From Planococcus sp. APC 4015 (GTDB lineage Bacteria; Actinomycetota; Actinomycetes; Actinomycetales; Microbacteriaceae), in the NCBI GenBank assembly GCA_030407505.1, contig JASDDH010000015.1, positions 27,909 through 91,908 on the forward strand: a stretch of DNA of 64,000 nt, read 5' to 3'. Position numbers and translations under genes: made by a program. This document shows, piece by piece, positions 8,118-15,086 of the stretch. The number at the start of each line of letters is the position of its first letter. The first letter of the stretch is position 1. The notes under the pieces are model-generated. The model did not search any database, was not told the DNA's origin, and saw only the letters and a list, made by a program, of their open reading frames with translations.

Positions 8118-8606
8118 ATGTCGGATCTTCACCGTGTACGCGTGTGGGCTGAGGCGCTCATCGCCACCCACCTCGACCCCTCGTGGTCCTTCGCGTTCGA
8201 CAACGCGAAGCGCCGCGCCGGCCTGTGCGACTACACGCACAAGCGCATCAGCGTGTCGCGCTACCTGACGGCGCGTTACGACGACGACGACAACCACCAG
8301 ACGCTGCTGCACGAGGTGGCCCACGCACTGGCCGGCCCCGCGGCGGGGCACGGTCCGGCGTGGAAGCGCATCGCCCGCGACCTCGGCTACGTCGGCGGCA
8401 CGACCCACCACGGCGAGACCGCGGTCGAGCTCGCCCCGTGGGTCGGGCACTGCCCGTCGGGGCACGTCGCCTATCGTCACCGGCGACCGTCGCGGGCCAC
8501 ATCCTGCGCGAAGTGCGCGCCGCGGTTCGACGAGCGCAACCTCTTCGAGTGGACCCGGAGGGAGATCACCCAGGCTGTGCGTCTGGCGGCGATGACGCCG
8601 CGCTGA
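8118..8606 (+). CDS. SprT-like zinc metalloprotease-domain protein
   Basis: 162 residues. The zinc protease signature HEVAHA (about residues 67-72) is followed by AGPAAGHGPAWKRIA, which supplies the third histidine as in SprT/Spartan and minigluzincin families. Upstream is WSFAFDNAKRRAGLCDY, the SprT-like N-terminal strand. C-terminal cysteines (CPSGH and CAKC) form a probable zinc ribbon. Eukaryotic Spartan digests DNA-protein crosslinks; the role of bacterial SprT-like proteins is not settled, so the substrate is unknown. Promoter is leaderless-type. Its stop abuts the convergent comB-like gene with no intergenic base. Confidence 0.85.
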   Translation: MSDLHRVRVWAEALIATHLDPSWSFAFDNAKRRAGLCDYTHKRISVSRYLTARYDDDDNHQTLLHEVAHALAGPAAGHGPAWKRIARDLGYVGGTTHHGETAVELAPWVGHCPSGHVAYRHRRPSRATSCAKCAPRFDERNLFEWTRREITQAVRLAAMTPR

Positions 8607-9233
8607 TCAGACTTCGAACGCGGCGAACGCTCCCTCGCGCAGCACCGGGACGACCGATTCCGCGTCGACGGCCGCAGCGCCGAGCACGTCGTCGCGCAGA
8701 CCGCGATCGATCAGCTCCTGGCCCGAGCCGCTCGCGGTGAGCAGGTGCCGCACGGCGCCGCGCAGGCCCCGGAAGGATTCCGCGGCCGCAGCGGCTTCGG
8801 GCGAGGTGTGATCGACACCGAGCACTCCGAGGGCATCGATCACCGCTCCCGCGCCGAGAAGGTCCTCGACGGCGAAACGGAGTCCGTCACCCTGCTCCCC
8901 CGCTGCCACGACCGCGATGCTCGTGCGCTGCCCGCGCCGCGCCTGCTCGGCGAGCACGGCCCGCGCGACGGCCGATGCGTTGCGCAGGCAGCCCAGCAGC
9001 ACCACGGCGCCCGAGGAGGACGCGGTCTGCACGAGCGGGGCACCGTTGATCGATACGGCGAGCGCGCGGTCGTCGAGCGCATACGCGTCGCCGCGGGCGA
9101 CGGCATCCGTCACCGTGGTGGAGAAGCGCAGCACGTCGACCACCACGACGACGTCGGCGGGTGCAAGACGGGCGAGACCCTCGGCACCCCACTCGAGACG
9201 GACCTGGTAGCGGTGCTGATCGAACGCGTGCAT
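8607..9233 (-). CDS. ComB-like 2-phosphosulfolactate phosphatase family protein
   Basis: 208 residues, matching ComB length. The family signature VVVVDVLRFSTTVTDA (about 27-42) carries the conserved Asp, Arg and Ser/Thr, and a second motif region reads VVLLGCLRNASAVA. ComB hydrolyses 2-phosphosulfolactate in coenzyme M synthesis in archaea; actinobacteria of this type do not make coenzyme M by that route, and no comA or comC neighbour is present, so the true substrate is unknown. TAGGCT lies 6 nt before the ATG (spacer CGGAGG), so either a leaderless start or an unusually close Shine-Dalgarno operates. It is divergent from the SRPBCC-like gene. Confidence 0.8.
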   Translation of the reverse strand: MHAFDQHRYQVRLEWGAEGLARLAPADVVVVVDVLRFSTTVTDAVARGDAYALDDRALAVSINGAPLVQTASSSGAVVLLGCLRNASAVARAVLAEQARRGQRTSIAVVAAGEQGDGLRFAVEDLLGAGAVIDALGVLGVDHTSPEAAAAAESFRGLRGAVRHLLTASGSGQELIDRGLRDDVLGAAAVDAESVVPVLREGAFAAFEV

Positions 9234-9239
9234 CCTCCG

Positions 9240-9245
9240 AGCCTA
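9240..9245 (-). promoter_or_regulatory. Leaderless-type -10 (TAGGCT)
   Basis: On the minus strand TAGGCT lies 6 nt before ATG 9233 of the comB-like gene. The spacer is CGGAGG, which is too close to the ATG to be a normal ribosome site. Confidence 0.55.
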
Positions 9246-9287
9246 GAGTCGCGCTGGTCGGCCCGCGCGCGGTGCGACACTGGACCC

Positions 9288-9791
9288 ATGCGCATCCTGC
9301 TGAAGCTCGAGATCGACTGCGACCCGGATGCCGCCTGGCGCGCCCTGCACTCCCCGCGGGCGGTCGCCGAGATGTACGGCCCGTTCATGGAGCTCGATCC
9401 CCTGGATCCGGAAGGCCTTCCCACGTCGATGGCGGCGGGGCTGGACATGCCGGTCGCGATGTCGGCGTTCGGCGTCGTCCCCATGGGTCAGCAGCTGATC
9501 CATGTGAGCGAGCGCTTCGTGGACGAGCCCCACGGGCAGGTGCGGATCCTCCGCGACAGCGGCATCCCCCTCACCGGCCCGCTCGCGAGCCTCGACGTGT
9601 GGGACCACCAGATGGCCGTCTCGCCCGTGCCGGGGCGACCCGACCGCACCCTGTGGCGCGACCGTCTGGTGATCGGCGGGCCCACCGCCGTGGCGCTGTG
9701 GCCTGTGCTCTGGGGGATCTGGCAGTGGCGCGGCGCGCGCATCGCCGCCCTCGCGCCGTCGTGGGCCCACGACCCCGAGCCCGCCGCCTGA
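9288..9791 (+). CDS. Conserved SRPBCC-like protein
   Basis: 167 residues from ATG 9288; an upstream in-frame extension lies opposite comB and is rejected. The opening MRILLKLEIDCDPDAAWRAL and HSPRAVAEMYGPFMEL follow the first strand and helices of START/SRPBCC lipid- or ligand-binding proteins, and the segment ending in a VWDHQMAVSP-like strand fits the grip. C-terminal helix WPVLWGIWQWRGARIAALAP. No catalytic motif. GACACT lies 6 nt before the ATG, consistent with a leaderless mRNA. Common in Microbacteriaceae as a hypothetical protein; ligand unknown. Confidence 0.7.
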   Translation: MRILLKLEIDCDPDAAWRALHSPRAVAEMYGPFMELDPLDPEGLPTSMAAGLDMPVAMSAFGVVPMGQQLIHVSERFVDEPHGQVRILRDSGIPLTGPLASLDVWDHQMAVSPVPGRPDRTLWRDRLVIGGPTAVALWPVLWGIWQWRGARIAALAPSWAHDPEPAA

Positions 9792-9814
9792 CCCTTCTGC
9801 TGCCCGGGGTCAGG
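9787..9814. terminator. Hairpin between convergent genes
   Basis: Inverted repeat CCTGACCC (9787-9794) and GGGTCAGG (9807-9814) with a 12-nt loop, between the SRPBCC-like stop and the FtsX-like stop. A plausible bidirectional terminator, modest in stem length. Confidence 0.5.
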
Positions 9815-9818
9815 GCGG

Positions 9819-11285
9819 CTACTCGGCGAGCGCCTCGACCGGCGACACCCGAGTGGCGAGCCGCGTCGGCACGACGGCTGCCACGAGGGTGAGCACCGCC
9901 GTCGCCACGACGATCCCGACGATCGGCCACAGCGGGATCGCCGGAAGCACGAAGGTCGGCGACATCCACAGCGGCGGCATCGCGACGGATCCGAGGAGCG
10001 ACTGCGCGCCTGCCCAGCCGTAGGCGATGCCCAGCACGAGCCCCACGAGGGTCGACGCGATCGTGATGTGCGCGGCCTCCAGCAGCACCATGCGACGGAT
10101 CTGCGCGTTGGAGACGCCGAGCGCGCGAAGCAGGCCGAGCTCACGTCGGCGCTGCACCACCCCGATCGTGAGCAGATTGACCAGACCCACGGCGGCGATC
10201 ACCGCCGACACCCCGACGAGCACCATCATGATGGCCGAGAACGTGTCGATCACGGCGATCATGTCGGCGGGAGGCTCGCCGCCGCCCGATGCGACCAGCA
10301 CCGCCTTGGTCGTCTCGAGCGCGACGGCGAACATCGTCACGAGGGTGACGCCCATGACCACGCCGATCGCCATGCGGCTGGAGCGCTCGGGGTGGCGCAG
10401 CGCGTTCTCGGCGGCGAGGCGCGCCGGTGCCGACCGGCCGAACCAGCGCCCGACGAGTCGCAGCGCGGGAGGCATGACCAGAGTCGATCCCAGTGCGAGG
10501 CCGGTGAACGACAGGATGCCGCCGACGAAGGCGATGACCACACCGAGAGGGGAGACGAGGCCCGCGACGATCCCGAGCGCCAGCAGGCCCGCTCCCCCGC
10601 CGAGCATCACGAGCGCCGCGACGTTGCGGCCGCGGCGGGCGACGACGGACTCATGGGTCGCCTCGACCGACCCGCCGAGCGCCTGGAGCGGCGTGACGGC
10701 GAGCACACGCCGCGAGCCCACCCACGCCGCGGCCCAGGTGGTCACGGCGACGACGACCGCCGGTGCGAGCAGATCGGCGCGGATCAGCGAGAACTCGATG
10801 CCGTCGACCTCGAGCAGACGCCCGGCGAGTGCGACCCCGGCGCCCGACAGCGCAACGCCGCCGAGGAGTCCGAGAAGCGCGCCGATCGCGCCGACCACCA
10901 GACCCTGCCGCGCGACCTCGGTGCGCTGCGAGCGCGCGGACGCCCCGATGAGGCGCATCAGCGCGATGCGCCTCGTGCGTCCGGCGACGACCGTCGCGAA
11001 CGTGTTGGCCGTGACGATCGCGGCGACGTACACCGCGACCCCGAGGAGCAGCGACGTGAGGATCGCGACCACCACGGCGAGGATCTCGCTGTCGCCGATG
11101 TAGGGGTTCGCCTGCAGCATCGCGCCGATGTACGTCGTCGCAGACAGCAGCACGACGCCGAAGGCGCTCGAGATGGCGGCGACGAGGATGCTGGCGCCCA
11201 TGCCGCGCTCGCGCAGCCACGCGAGCGGTCGTCCAGCGGATGCCGCGGCCCGCGGCATCCGCTGGGTCACAGCCACAGCGGTCAT
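9819..11285 (-). CDS. FtsX-type ABC transporter permease
   Basis: 488 residues with two FtsX/MacB-like membrane modules. The N-terminal one has a TM near 33-55 and the RTRRIALMRLIGAS coupling motif. The C-terminal one carries VVQRRRELGLLRALGVSNAQI and ends in PTRLATRVSPVEALAE, the usual tail of this family. Between them is a long hydrophobic stretch. It overlaps the ATPase gene by four bases (ATGA) and would act with it as an efflux or mechanotransmission complex. A perfect 15-bp inverted repeat lies within its first codons (11233-11265). The neighbouring two-component system suggests induction by cell-envelope stress or a peptide antibiotic, an inference by analogy with Bce/Lia-type modules. 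Confidence 0.85.
   Translation of the reverse strand: MTAVAVTQRMPRAAASAGRPLAWLRERGMGASILVAAISSAFGVVLLSATTYIGAMLQANPYIGDSEILAVVVAILTSLLLGVAVYVAAIVTANTFATVVAGRTRRIALMRLIGASARSQRTEVARQGLVVGAIGALLGLLGGVALSGAGVALAGRLLEVDGIEFSLIRADLLAPAVVVAVTTWAAAWVGSRRVLAVTPLQALGGSVEATHESVVARRGRNVAALVMLGGGAGLLALGIVAGLVSPLGVVIAFVGGILSFTGLALGSTLVMPPALRLVGRWFGRSAPARLAAENALRHPERSSRMAIGVVMGVTLVTMFAVALETTKAVLVASGGGEPPADMIAVIDTFSAIMMVLVGVSAVIAAVGLVNLLTIGVVQRRRELGLLRALGVSNAQIRRMVLLEAAHITIASTLVGLVLGIAYGWAGAQSLLGSVAMPPLWMSPTFVLPAIPLWPIVGIVVATAVLTLVAAVVPTRLATRVSPVEALAE
11233..11265. repeat. Perfect 15-bp hairpin inside the FtsX-like start region
   Basis: Arms CCAGCGGATGCCGCG and CGCGGCATCCGCTGG with a 3-nt loop, spanning roughly codons 7-17 of the permease. 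The hairpin begins about 18 nt inside the reading frame that is coupled to the upstream ATPase. It could limit translation or carry partial termination. It shares the GCGGATGCCGCG word with 4627-4664. Confidence 0.8.
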
Positions 11286-12058
11286 GCCGCCACCTCGGCT
11301 GCTCCGAGCTCGGTGGCGAGCATGTAGGCCGAGATCTCCTCCGCGGACTGACGCGGCTTGTCGGCCACGATGCGGCCGTCGCCGAGATAGACGACGCGAT
11401 CGGCGTGACTCGCGGCGACCGGATCGTGGGTCACCATCGCGATGGACTGACCGTGCTCGCGACTCGCGGCGGCCAGCAGGCGCAGCACGTCGCGTCCGCT
11501 TCGCGAGTCGAGGTTGCCGGTCGGCTCATCGGCGAAGACGAGGTCGGGGGCCGTCGCCAGGGCCCGGGCTATCGCGACGCGCTGCTGCTGTCCGCCGGAC
11601 AGCTGGTGGGGGCGGTGACGCAGACGCTCGGTGAGGCCGAGGGTCTCGACGAGTCCGTCGATGCGGGCCCGCTCGAGGGCGCTGGGGCGCCTGCCGTCGA
11701 TGTCGAACGGCAGCAGGATGTTGCCGATCGCGTCGAGCGTCGGCACGAGGTTGAACGCCTGGAACACGAAGCCGACACGGCGGCGGCGCAGGATCGTCAG
11801 CTCGAGGTCCGAGAGGCCGGTGATCTCGGTGTCGCCGATCCACACGCGACCGCTCGTCGGGGCGTCGAGGCCCGCCATGACGTGCATGAGCGTCGACTTG
11901 CCCGAACCCGAGGGGCCCATGATCGCGGTGAACTCCCCTCGGCGGATGCCGACGGTCACGCCGTCGAGCGCGCGCACGGCGCCGTCATCGGCGCCGAAGG
12001 TCTTGGTCAGGTGCTGGACGCGGGCTGCGAGCCCGAGGTCGGTCGAAGAGATCTCCAT
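11282..12058 (-). CDS. ABC transporter ATP-binding protein (MacB/LolD type)
   Basis: 258 residues from ATG 12058. Walker [11 protein letters not shown]-loop [12 protein letters not shown], signature [15 protein letters not shown], Walker [14 protein letters not shown] and H-loop VTHD are all present; the EPTGNLDS form is typical of the MacB/LolD/FtsE subfamily that pairs with FtsX-type permeases. The start was chosen because [21 protein letters not shown] matches the family N-terminus and TAGCGT lies 7 nt upstream; the longer frame starting at 12151 adds an unsupported N-terminus. Encoded just upstream of its permease with ATGA coupling. Confidence 0.9.
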   Translation of the reverse strand: MEISSTDLGLAARVQHLTKTFGADDGAVRALDGVTVGIRRGEFTAIMGPSGSGKSTLMHVMAGLDAPTSGRVWIGDTEITGLSDLELTILRRRRVGFVFQAFNLVPTLDAIGNILLPFDIDGRRPSALERARIDGLVETLGLTERLRHRPHQLSGGQQQRVAIARALATAPDLVFADEPTGNLDSRSGRDVLRLLAAASREHGQSIAMVTHDPVAASHADRVVYLGDGRIVADKPRQSAEEISAYMLATELGAAEVAA

Positions 12059-12065
12059 GCCTCCG

Positions 12066-12071
12066 ACGCTA
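12066..12071 (-). promoter_or_regulatory. Leaderless-type -10 (TAGCGT)
   Basis: Minus-strand TAGCGT, 7 nt before ATG 12058 of the ATPase gene. It gives the exporter its own promoter, separate from the two-component genes further upstream. Confidence 0.55.
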
Positions 12072-12237
12072 CGAACCGGGAGGCGGCGTCCGCGTCGGGC
12101 GGGAGAGGCATCCGCGTACATCCGGAGGATGATTCCCGTGGGGGCGTGCACGACGTCGTCGATCCGCGCCTCGGGAACGCCGAAAGGCCCTCTGCGGGCT
12201 GATCGGCCCGGCGCTGCCGTCGTCGTGCCCGCGAGGC

Positions 12238-12876
12238 CTAAGCGAGACCGTGGTCGAAGGCGAAGACCACCAGCTGCACGCGGTCGCGGAGCGCCAGCTT
12301 CGACAGGATCCGGCTGATGTGCGTCTTCACCGTCGCCTCCGACAGGAACTCCCGCGCGGCGATCTCGGCGTTGGACAGACCCCGCGCGGCGAGGGCGAAG
12401 ATCTCGCGCTCGCGTTCGGTGAGGTCACCGAACGTCGCGGGCACGGGGCGCGGTGCGGCATCCCCGACGTGCGCGAAGAGGTCGCGGGTCGCGGAGGCCG
12501 CGATGACCGACGATCCGGCGTGCACGGCGCGGATCGCCGCGAGCAGGAACTCCGGGTCGGCGTCTTTCAGCAGGAACCCGCTCGCGCCCTGACGGATCGC
12601 CCGCGCAGCCGCCTCGTCGAGATCGAAGGTCGTGAGCATCACGATGCGCGGCGGGTCGGGGTCGGCGAGCAGCTCGGCGGTCGCGGTCAGGCCGTCCATG
12701 ACCGGCATCCGGATGTCCATCAGGACGACATCGGGCCGGGTGGCGCGCACCACCTCGAGAGCCTCGGCCCCGTTCGCCCCCTCGCCGACGACCTCGAGGT
12801 CGGCCTGGGAGTCGATGACCATGCGGATGCCGGCGCGGAACAGCGCCTGGTCATCGACCAGCACCACGCGGATCAT
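12238..12876 (-). CDS. NarL/LuxR-family response regulator
   Basis: 212 residues. Receiver domain 1-120 with the acidic pair DD at 8-9, phosphoacceptor Asp in DVVLMDIRMPVMDG, Thr in MLTTF and Lys in FLLKDAD. A LuxR-type HTH at about 145-205 reads LTEREREIFALAARGLSNAEIA followed by SEATVKTHISRILSKL. The start is fixed by the ATGA overlap with the kinase gene; the family N-terminus MIRVVLVDDQ begins exactly there. It binds DNA as a phosphorylated dimer. Its target may be the ABC exporter at 9819-12058, encoded next in the same direction behind its own promoter. Confidence 0.93.
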   Translation of the reverse strand: MIRVVLVDDQALFRAGIRMVIDSQADLEVVGEGANGAEALEVVRATRPDVVLMDIRMPVMDGLTATAELLADPDPPRIVMLTTFDLDEAAARAIRQGASGFLLKDADPEFLLAAIRAVHAGSSVIAASATRDLFAHVGDAAPRPVPATFGDLTEREREIFALAARGLSNAEIAAREFLSEATVKTHISRILSKLALRDRVQLVVFAFDHGLA

Positions 12877-14054
12877 CGCGCGCCGCCGATGGGCAGTGAC
12901 GCCGAGACGACGAACTCTCCGCCGGCGTCCACCGCGGTGAGGCGTCCCCCGATGAGGCTCGCCCGCTCGCCCATGCCGAGGATCCCGTGACCCGATGCCG
13001 CACCTCGCGCACCGGGGCGGCGCGCATTGCGCACCTCGAGGTCCACGCGATCGGCGAGCCACGCGAGGCGGACGACGACCGGCCCGGGGGCGCCGTGCCG
13101 CAGCGCGTTCGTCAGGGCCTCCTGGAGGATTCGGTACACCGCGAGCTGAACCGCCGCGGGCGGCTCGCCCGGCGGAGCAGGGTCGACGTCGACCCGCAGC
13201 TCGACACCCGCCGCGCGCACCTGCGCGTAAAGCAGCTCGAGATCGGCGATCGTCGGCTGCGGCCCGTCGCCCTGCGCGTGCCGAAGCTGGGTCAGGAGCA
13301 GCCGCACGTCGGCCAGCGCCGCGCGCGCGGTCGACGAGATCGTGCCGAGCGCCGCGGTCGCGGCATCCGGATCCGCTGCCGCCGCATACCGTGCGCCGTC
13401 GGCCTGGGCGATCACCACGGCGAGCGAGTGCGCGACCACGTCGTGCATGTCGCGGGCGATGCGCACCCGCACCTGTTCGACCGCCGCCTCCTCCTCGGCC
13501 CGCACCTGGGCCACTCGGTTCTCCCGGGCGCGTACCGCCGTGCGCACGAGGGCACCGATCGTCCACGACAGCCCGAGCGCGAAGGCGGCCGCGACGAGGG
13601 CGACCAGCGCGGTCGGCAGCGTCTGCCATGACAGACCTCCGCTCGCGAAGACCGGCCCGACGAACAGATAGACGGTGATGACGAGGGCGCCCAGGATGGC
13701 AGAGGCGAAGCCCGCCCAGTACGTGCGGCGTGTTCCGTGTGCGGCGGTCGCGTAGAGCACGCCGAAGATGGCGAGGTCGGCGAAGCCGGGCGGTCTGCCG
13801 AGCCCCATCTGCACGATCGCACCCAGCCAGGCGCCGGCGAGCGCCAGCCCCGGCGACAGGCGGCGGATTCCGAGGGCGCCGGCGAGCAGGGCCGACACCG
13901 CGACCGCGGCGACCGCATCGATGCCGGGGAATGAGCTGGTCGAGCCGCCGACGCTGCTCACGACGACCAGCTCGATCGGGGCCGCGATGAGGAAGAAGAC
14001 CACGGCGACCGAGACGTCCACGACGACCTGATGGGGCTTCAGTCGACGGAACAC
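12873..14054 (-). CDS. Sensor histidine kinase (HisKA_3 / DesK-NarX type)
   Basis: 393 residues from GTG 14054. The N-terminal half is membrane-embedded, with about five to six TM segments and little extracellular loop, suggesting sensing within the membrane or through a partner transporter. HisKA_3 phosphoacceptor motif ARDMHDVVAHSLAVVIAQAD (His near 206), then an ATPase domain with EALTNALRHG and GHGILGMGERA. Coupled to the response regulator by a 4-bp overlap. TAGCGT 6 nt before the GTG points to a leaderless start. The arrangement kinase, regulator, ATPase, FtsX permease resembles antimicrobial-peptide detoxification modules, though the stimulus is not deducible. Confidence 0.9.
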   Translation of the reverse strand: MFRRLKPHQVVVDVSVAVVFFLIAAPIELVVVSSVGGSTSSFPGIDAVAAVAVSALLAGALGIRRLSPGLALAGAWLGAIVQMGLGRPPGFADLAIFGVLYATAAHGTRRTYWAGFASAILGALVITVYLFVGPVFASGGLSWQTLPTALVALVAAAFALGLSWTIGALVRTAVRARENRVAQVRAEEEAAVEQVRVRIARDMHDVVAHSLAVVIAQADGARYAAAADPDAATAALGTISSTARAALADVRLLLTQLRHAQGDGPQPTIADLELLYAQVRAAGVELRVDVDPAPPGEPPAAVQLAVYRILQEALTNALRHGAPGPVVVRLAWLADRVDLEVRNARRPGARGAASGHGILGMGERASLIGGRLTAVDAGGEFVVSASLPIGGAR

Positions 14055-14060
14055 GATTTC

Positions 14061-14066
14061 ACGCTA
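14061..14066 (-). promoter_or_regulatory. Leaderless-type -10 (TAGCGT) of the kinase gene
   Basis: Minus-strand TAGCGT, 6 nt before the GTG at 14054; no ribosome site is present in the spacer GAAATC. Confidence 0.6.
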
Positions 14067-14074
14067 CGTGAGAC

Positions 14075-14092
14075 CGGATGCCGCGGCATCCG
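14075..14092. repeat. 18-bp perfect palindrome
   Basis: CGGATGCCGCGGCATCCG has no loop and lies between the divergent kinase and amidohydrolase promoters. It may be an operator, or a member of the GGATGCC word family found in the hairpins at 4627 and 11233. Confidence 0.7.
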
Positions 14093-14140
14093 TCTCGCGA
14101 TGTATCCGCCCGCGATTCATAAGGTCTGCCCGGCCCACCA

Positions 14141-14169
14141 TTGCGGGTTGGATGCTCAGGCTTTACTGT
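14141..14169 (+). promoter_or_regulatory. Promoter of the pyrimidine/hydantoin-type operon
   Basis: TTGCGG (14141-14146), a 17-bp spacer and TACTGT (14164-14169) make a good vegetative promoter. It would start transcription near 14176, leaving a leader of about 60 nt with a real Shine-Dalgarno before ATG 14238. Confidence 0.6.
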
Positions 14170-14187
14170 CGCGTCACAGGCCGAAAC

Positions 14188-14202
14188 CGACGGGAAACGT
14201 CG
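14188..14202. promoter_or_regulatory. Candidate operator CGACG-N5-CGTCG
   Basis: Palindrome with centre GGAAA, about +12 to +26 relative to the predicted transcription start. A related GACG-N3-CGTC palindrome occurs twice around the promoter of the aminotransferase gene (21566-21576 and 21646-21656), so one repressor may control both halves of the island. Confidence 0.5.
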
Positions 14203-14237
14203 AGTCGACAGGATCAATGACGACGGAGGAGAACACG

Positions 14238-15086
14238 ATGACGACGGTGCGCGCAGCGATATCGCAGACGACCTGGACCGGTGACAAGGAGTCGATGCTC
14301 GACAAGCACGAAGGATTCCTGCGGGACGCCGCGAAGGACGGTGCGCAGGTCATGTGCTTCCAGGAGCTGTTCTACGGGCCGTACTTCGGCATCACGCAGG
14401 ACAAGAAGTACTACCGCTACGCCGAGCCGGTCGACGGACCCATCGTGCAGCGCTTCGCCTCGATCGCCAAGGAGCTCGGGGTCGTCACGATCCTGCCCAT
14501 CTACGAGGAGGATCAGACGGGCGTGTACTACAACACGACCGTCGTGGTGGATGCCGACGGCTCGGTCCTCGGCAAGTACCGCAAGATCCACATCCCGCAC
14601 GTCGAGAAGTTCTGGGAGAAGTTCTACTTCCGTCCGGGGAACCTCGGCTACCCGGTGTTCGACACGGCCGTCGGCAAGATCGGCACCTACATCTGCTACG
14701 ACCGGCACTTCCCCGAGGGATGGCGGGAGTACGGCCTGCGCGGTGCGCACATCGTGTTCAACCCGAACGCGACCAAGCCCGGGCTGTCGAACCGTCTGTG
14801 GGAGGTCGAGGGACCGGCGGCCGCCGTCGCGAACGGGTACTTCGTGCTGCAGCCCAACCGCGTGGGACTCGAAGACAACGAGTACGGTGATGAGGCCGTG
14901 AACTTCTACGGCACGAGCAACGTCATCGACCCGCGCGGGGAGTTCGTCGGCGCGCGGGGCTCGGGCGAGCACGAGGAGCTTCTGGTGCGCGACCTCGACA
15001 TGAACATGGTGCAGGAGATGCGCGACGACTGGCAGTTCTACCGCGACCGCCGCCCCGAGACCTACACGGAGATCGCGAAGCCATGA
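14238..15086 (+). CDS. Nitrilase-superfamily N-carbamoyl amidohydrolase (beta-ureidopropionase-like)
   Basis: 282 residues. Catalytic triad visible as Glu43 (FQELFYG), Lys116 (GKYRKIHIPH) and Cys153 (YICYDRHFPEG). The HFPEGWREYGLRGAHIVFNP stretch is typical of beta-ureidopropionases and N-carbamoyl-amino-acid amidohydrolases. It hydrolyses an N-carbamoyl amino acid to amino acid, ammonia and CO2. Start at 14238 because GGAGGAG lies 7 nt upstream; ATG 14217 lacks one. First gene of an operon and overlapped by dihydropyrimidinase (ATGA), so it is placed to remove the carbamoyl group from the ring-opened product. Whether the product is beta-alanine, beta-aminoisobutyrate or an alpha-amino acid cannot be decided from sequence. 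Confidence 0.9.
   Translation: MTTVRAAISQTTWTGDKESMLDKHEGFLRDAAKDGAQVMCFQELFYGPYFGITQDKKYYRYAEPVDGPIVQRFASIAKELGVVTILPIYEEDQTGVYYNTTVVVDADGSVLGKYRKIHIPHVEKFWEKFYFRPGNLGYPVFDTAVGKIGTYICYDRHFPEGWREYGLRGAHIVFNPNATKPGLSNRLWEVEGPAAAVANGYFVLQPNRVGLEDNEYGDEAVNFYGTSNVIDPRGEFVGARGSGEHEELLVRDLDMNMVQEMRDDWQFYRDRRPETYTEIAKP

Noticed and set aside
8745..9287. N-terminal extension of the SRPBCC-like protein
   Set aside because: Lies opposite the comB-like gene; the family N-terminus begins at 9288.
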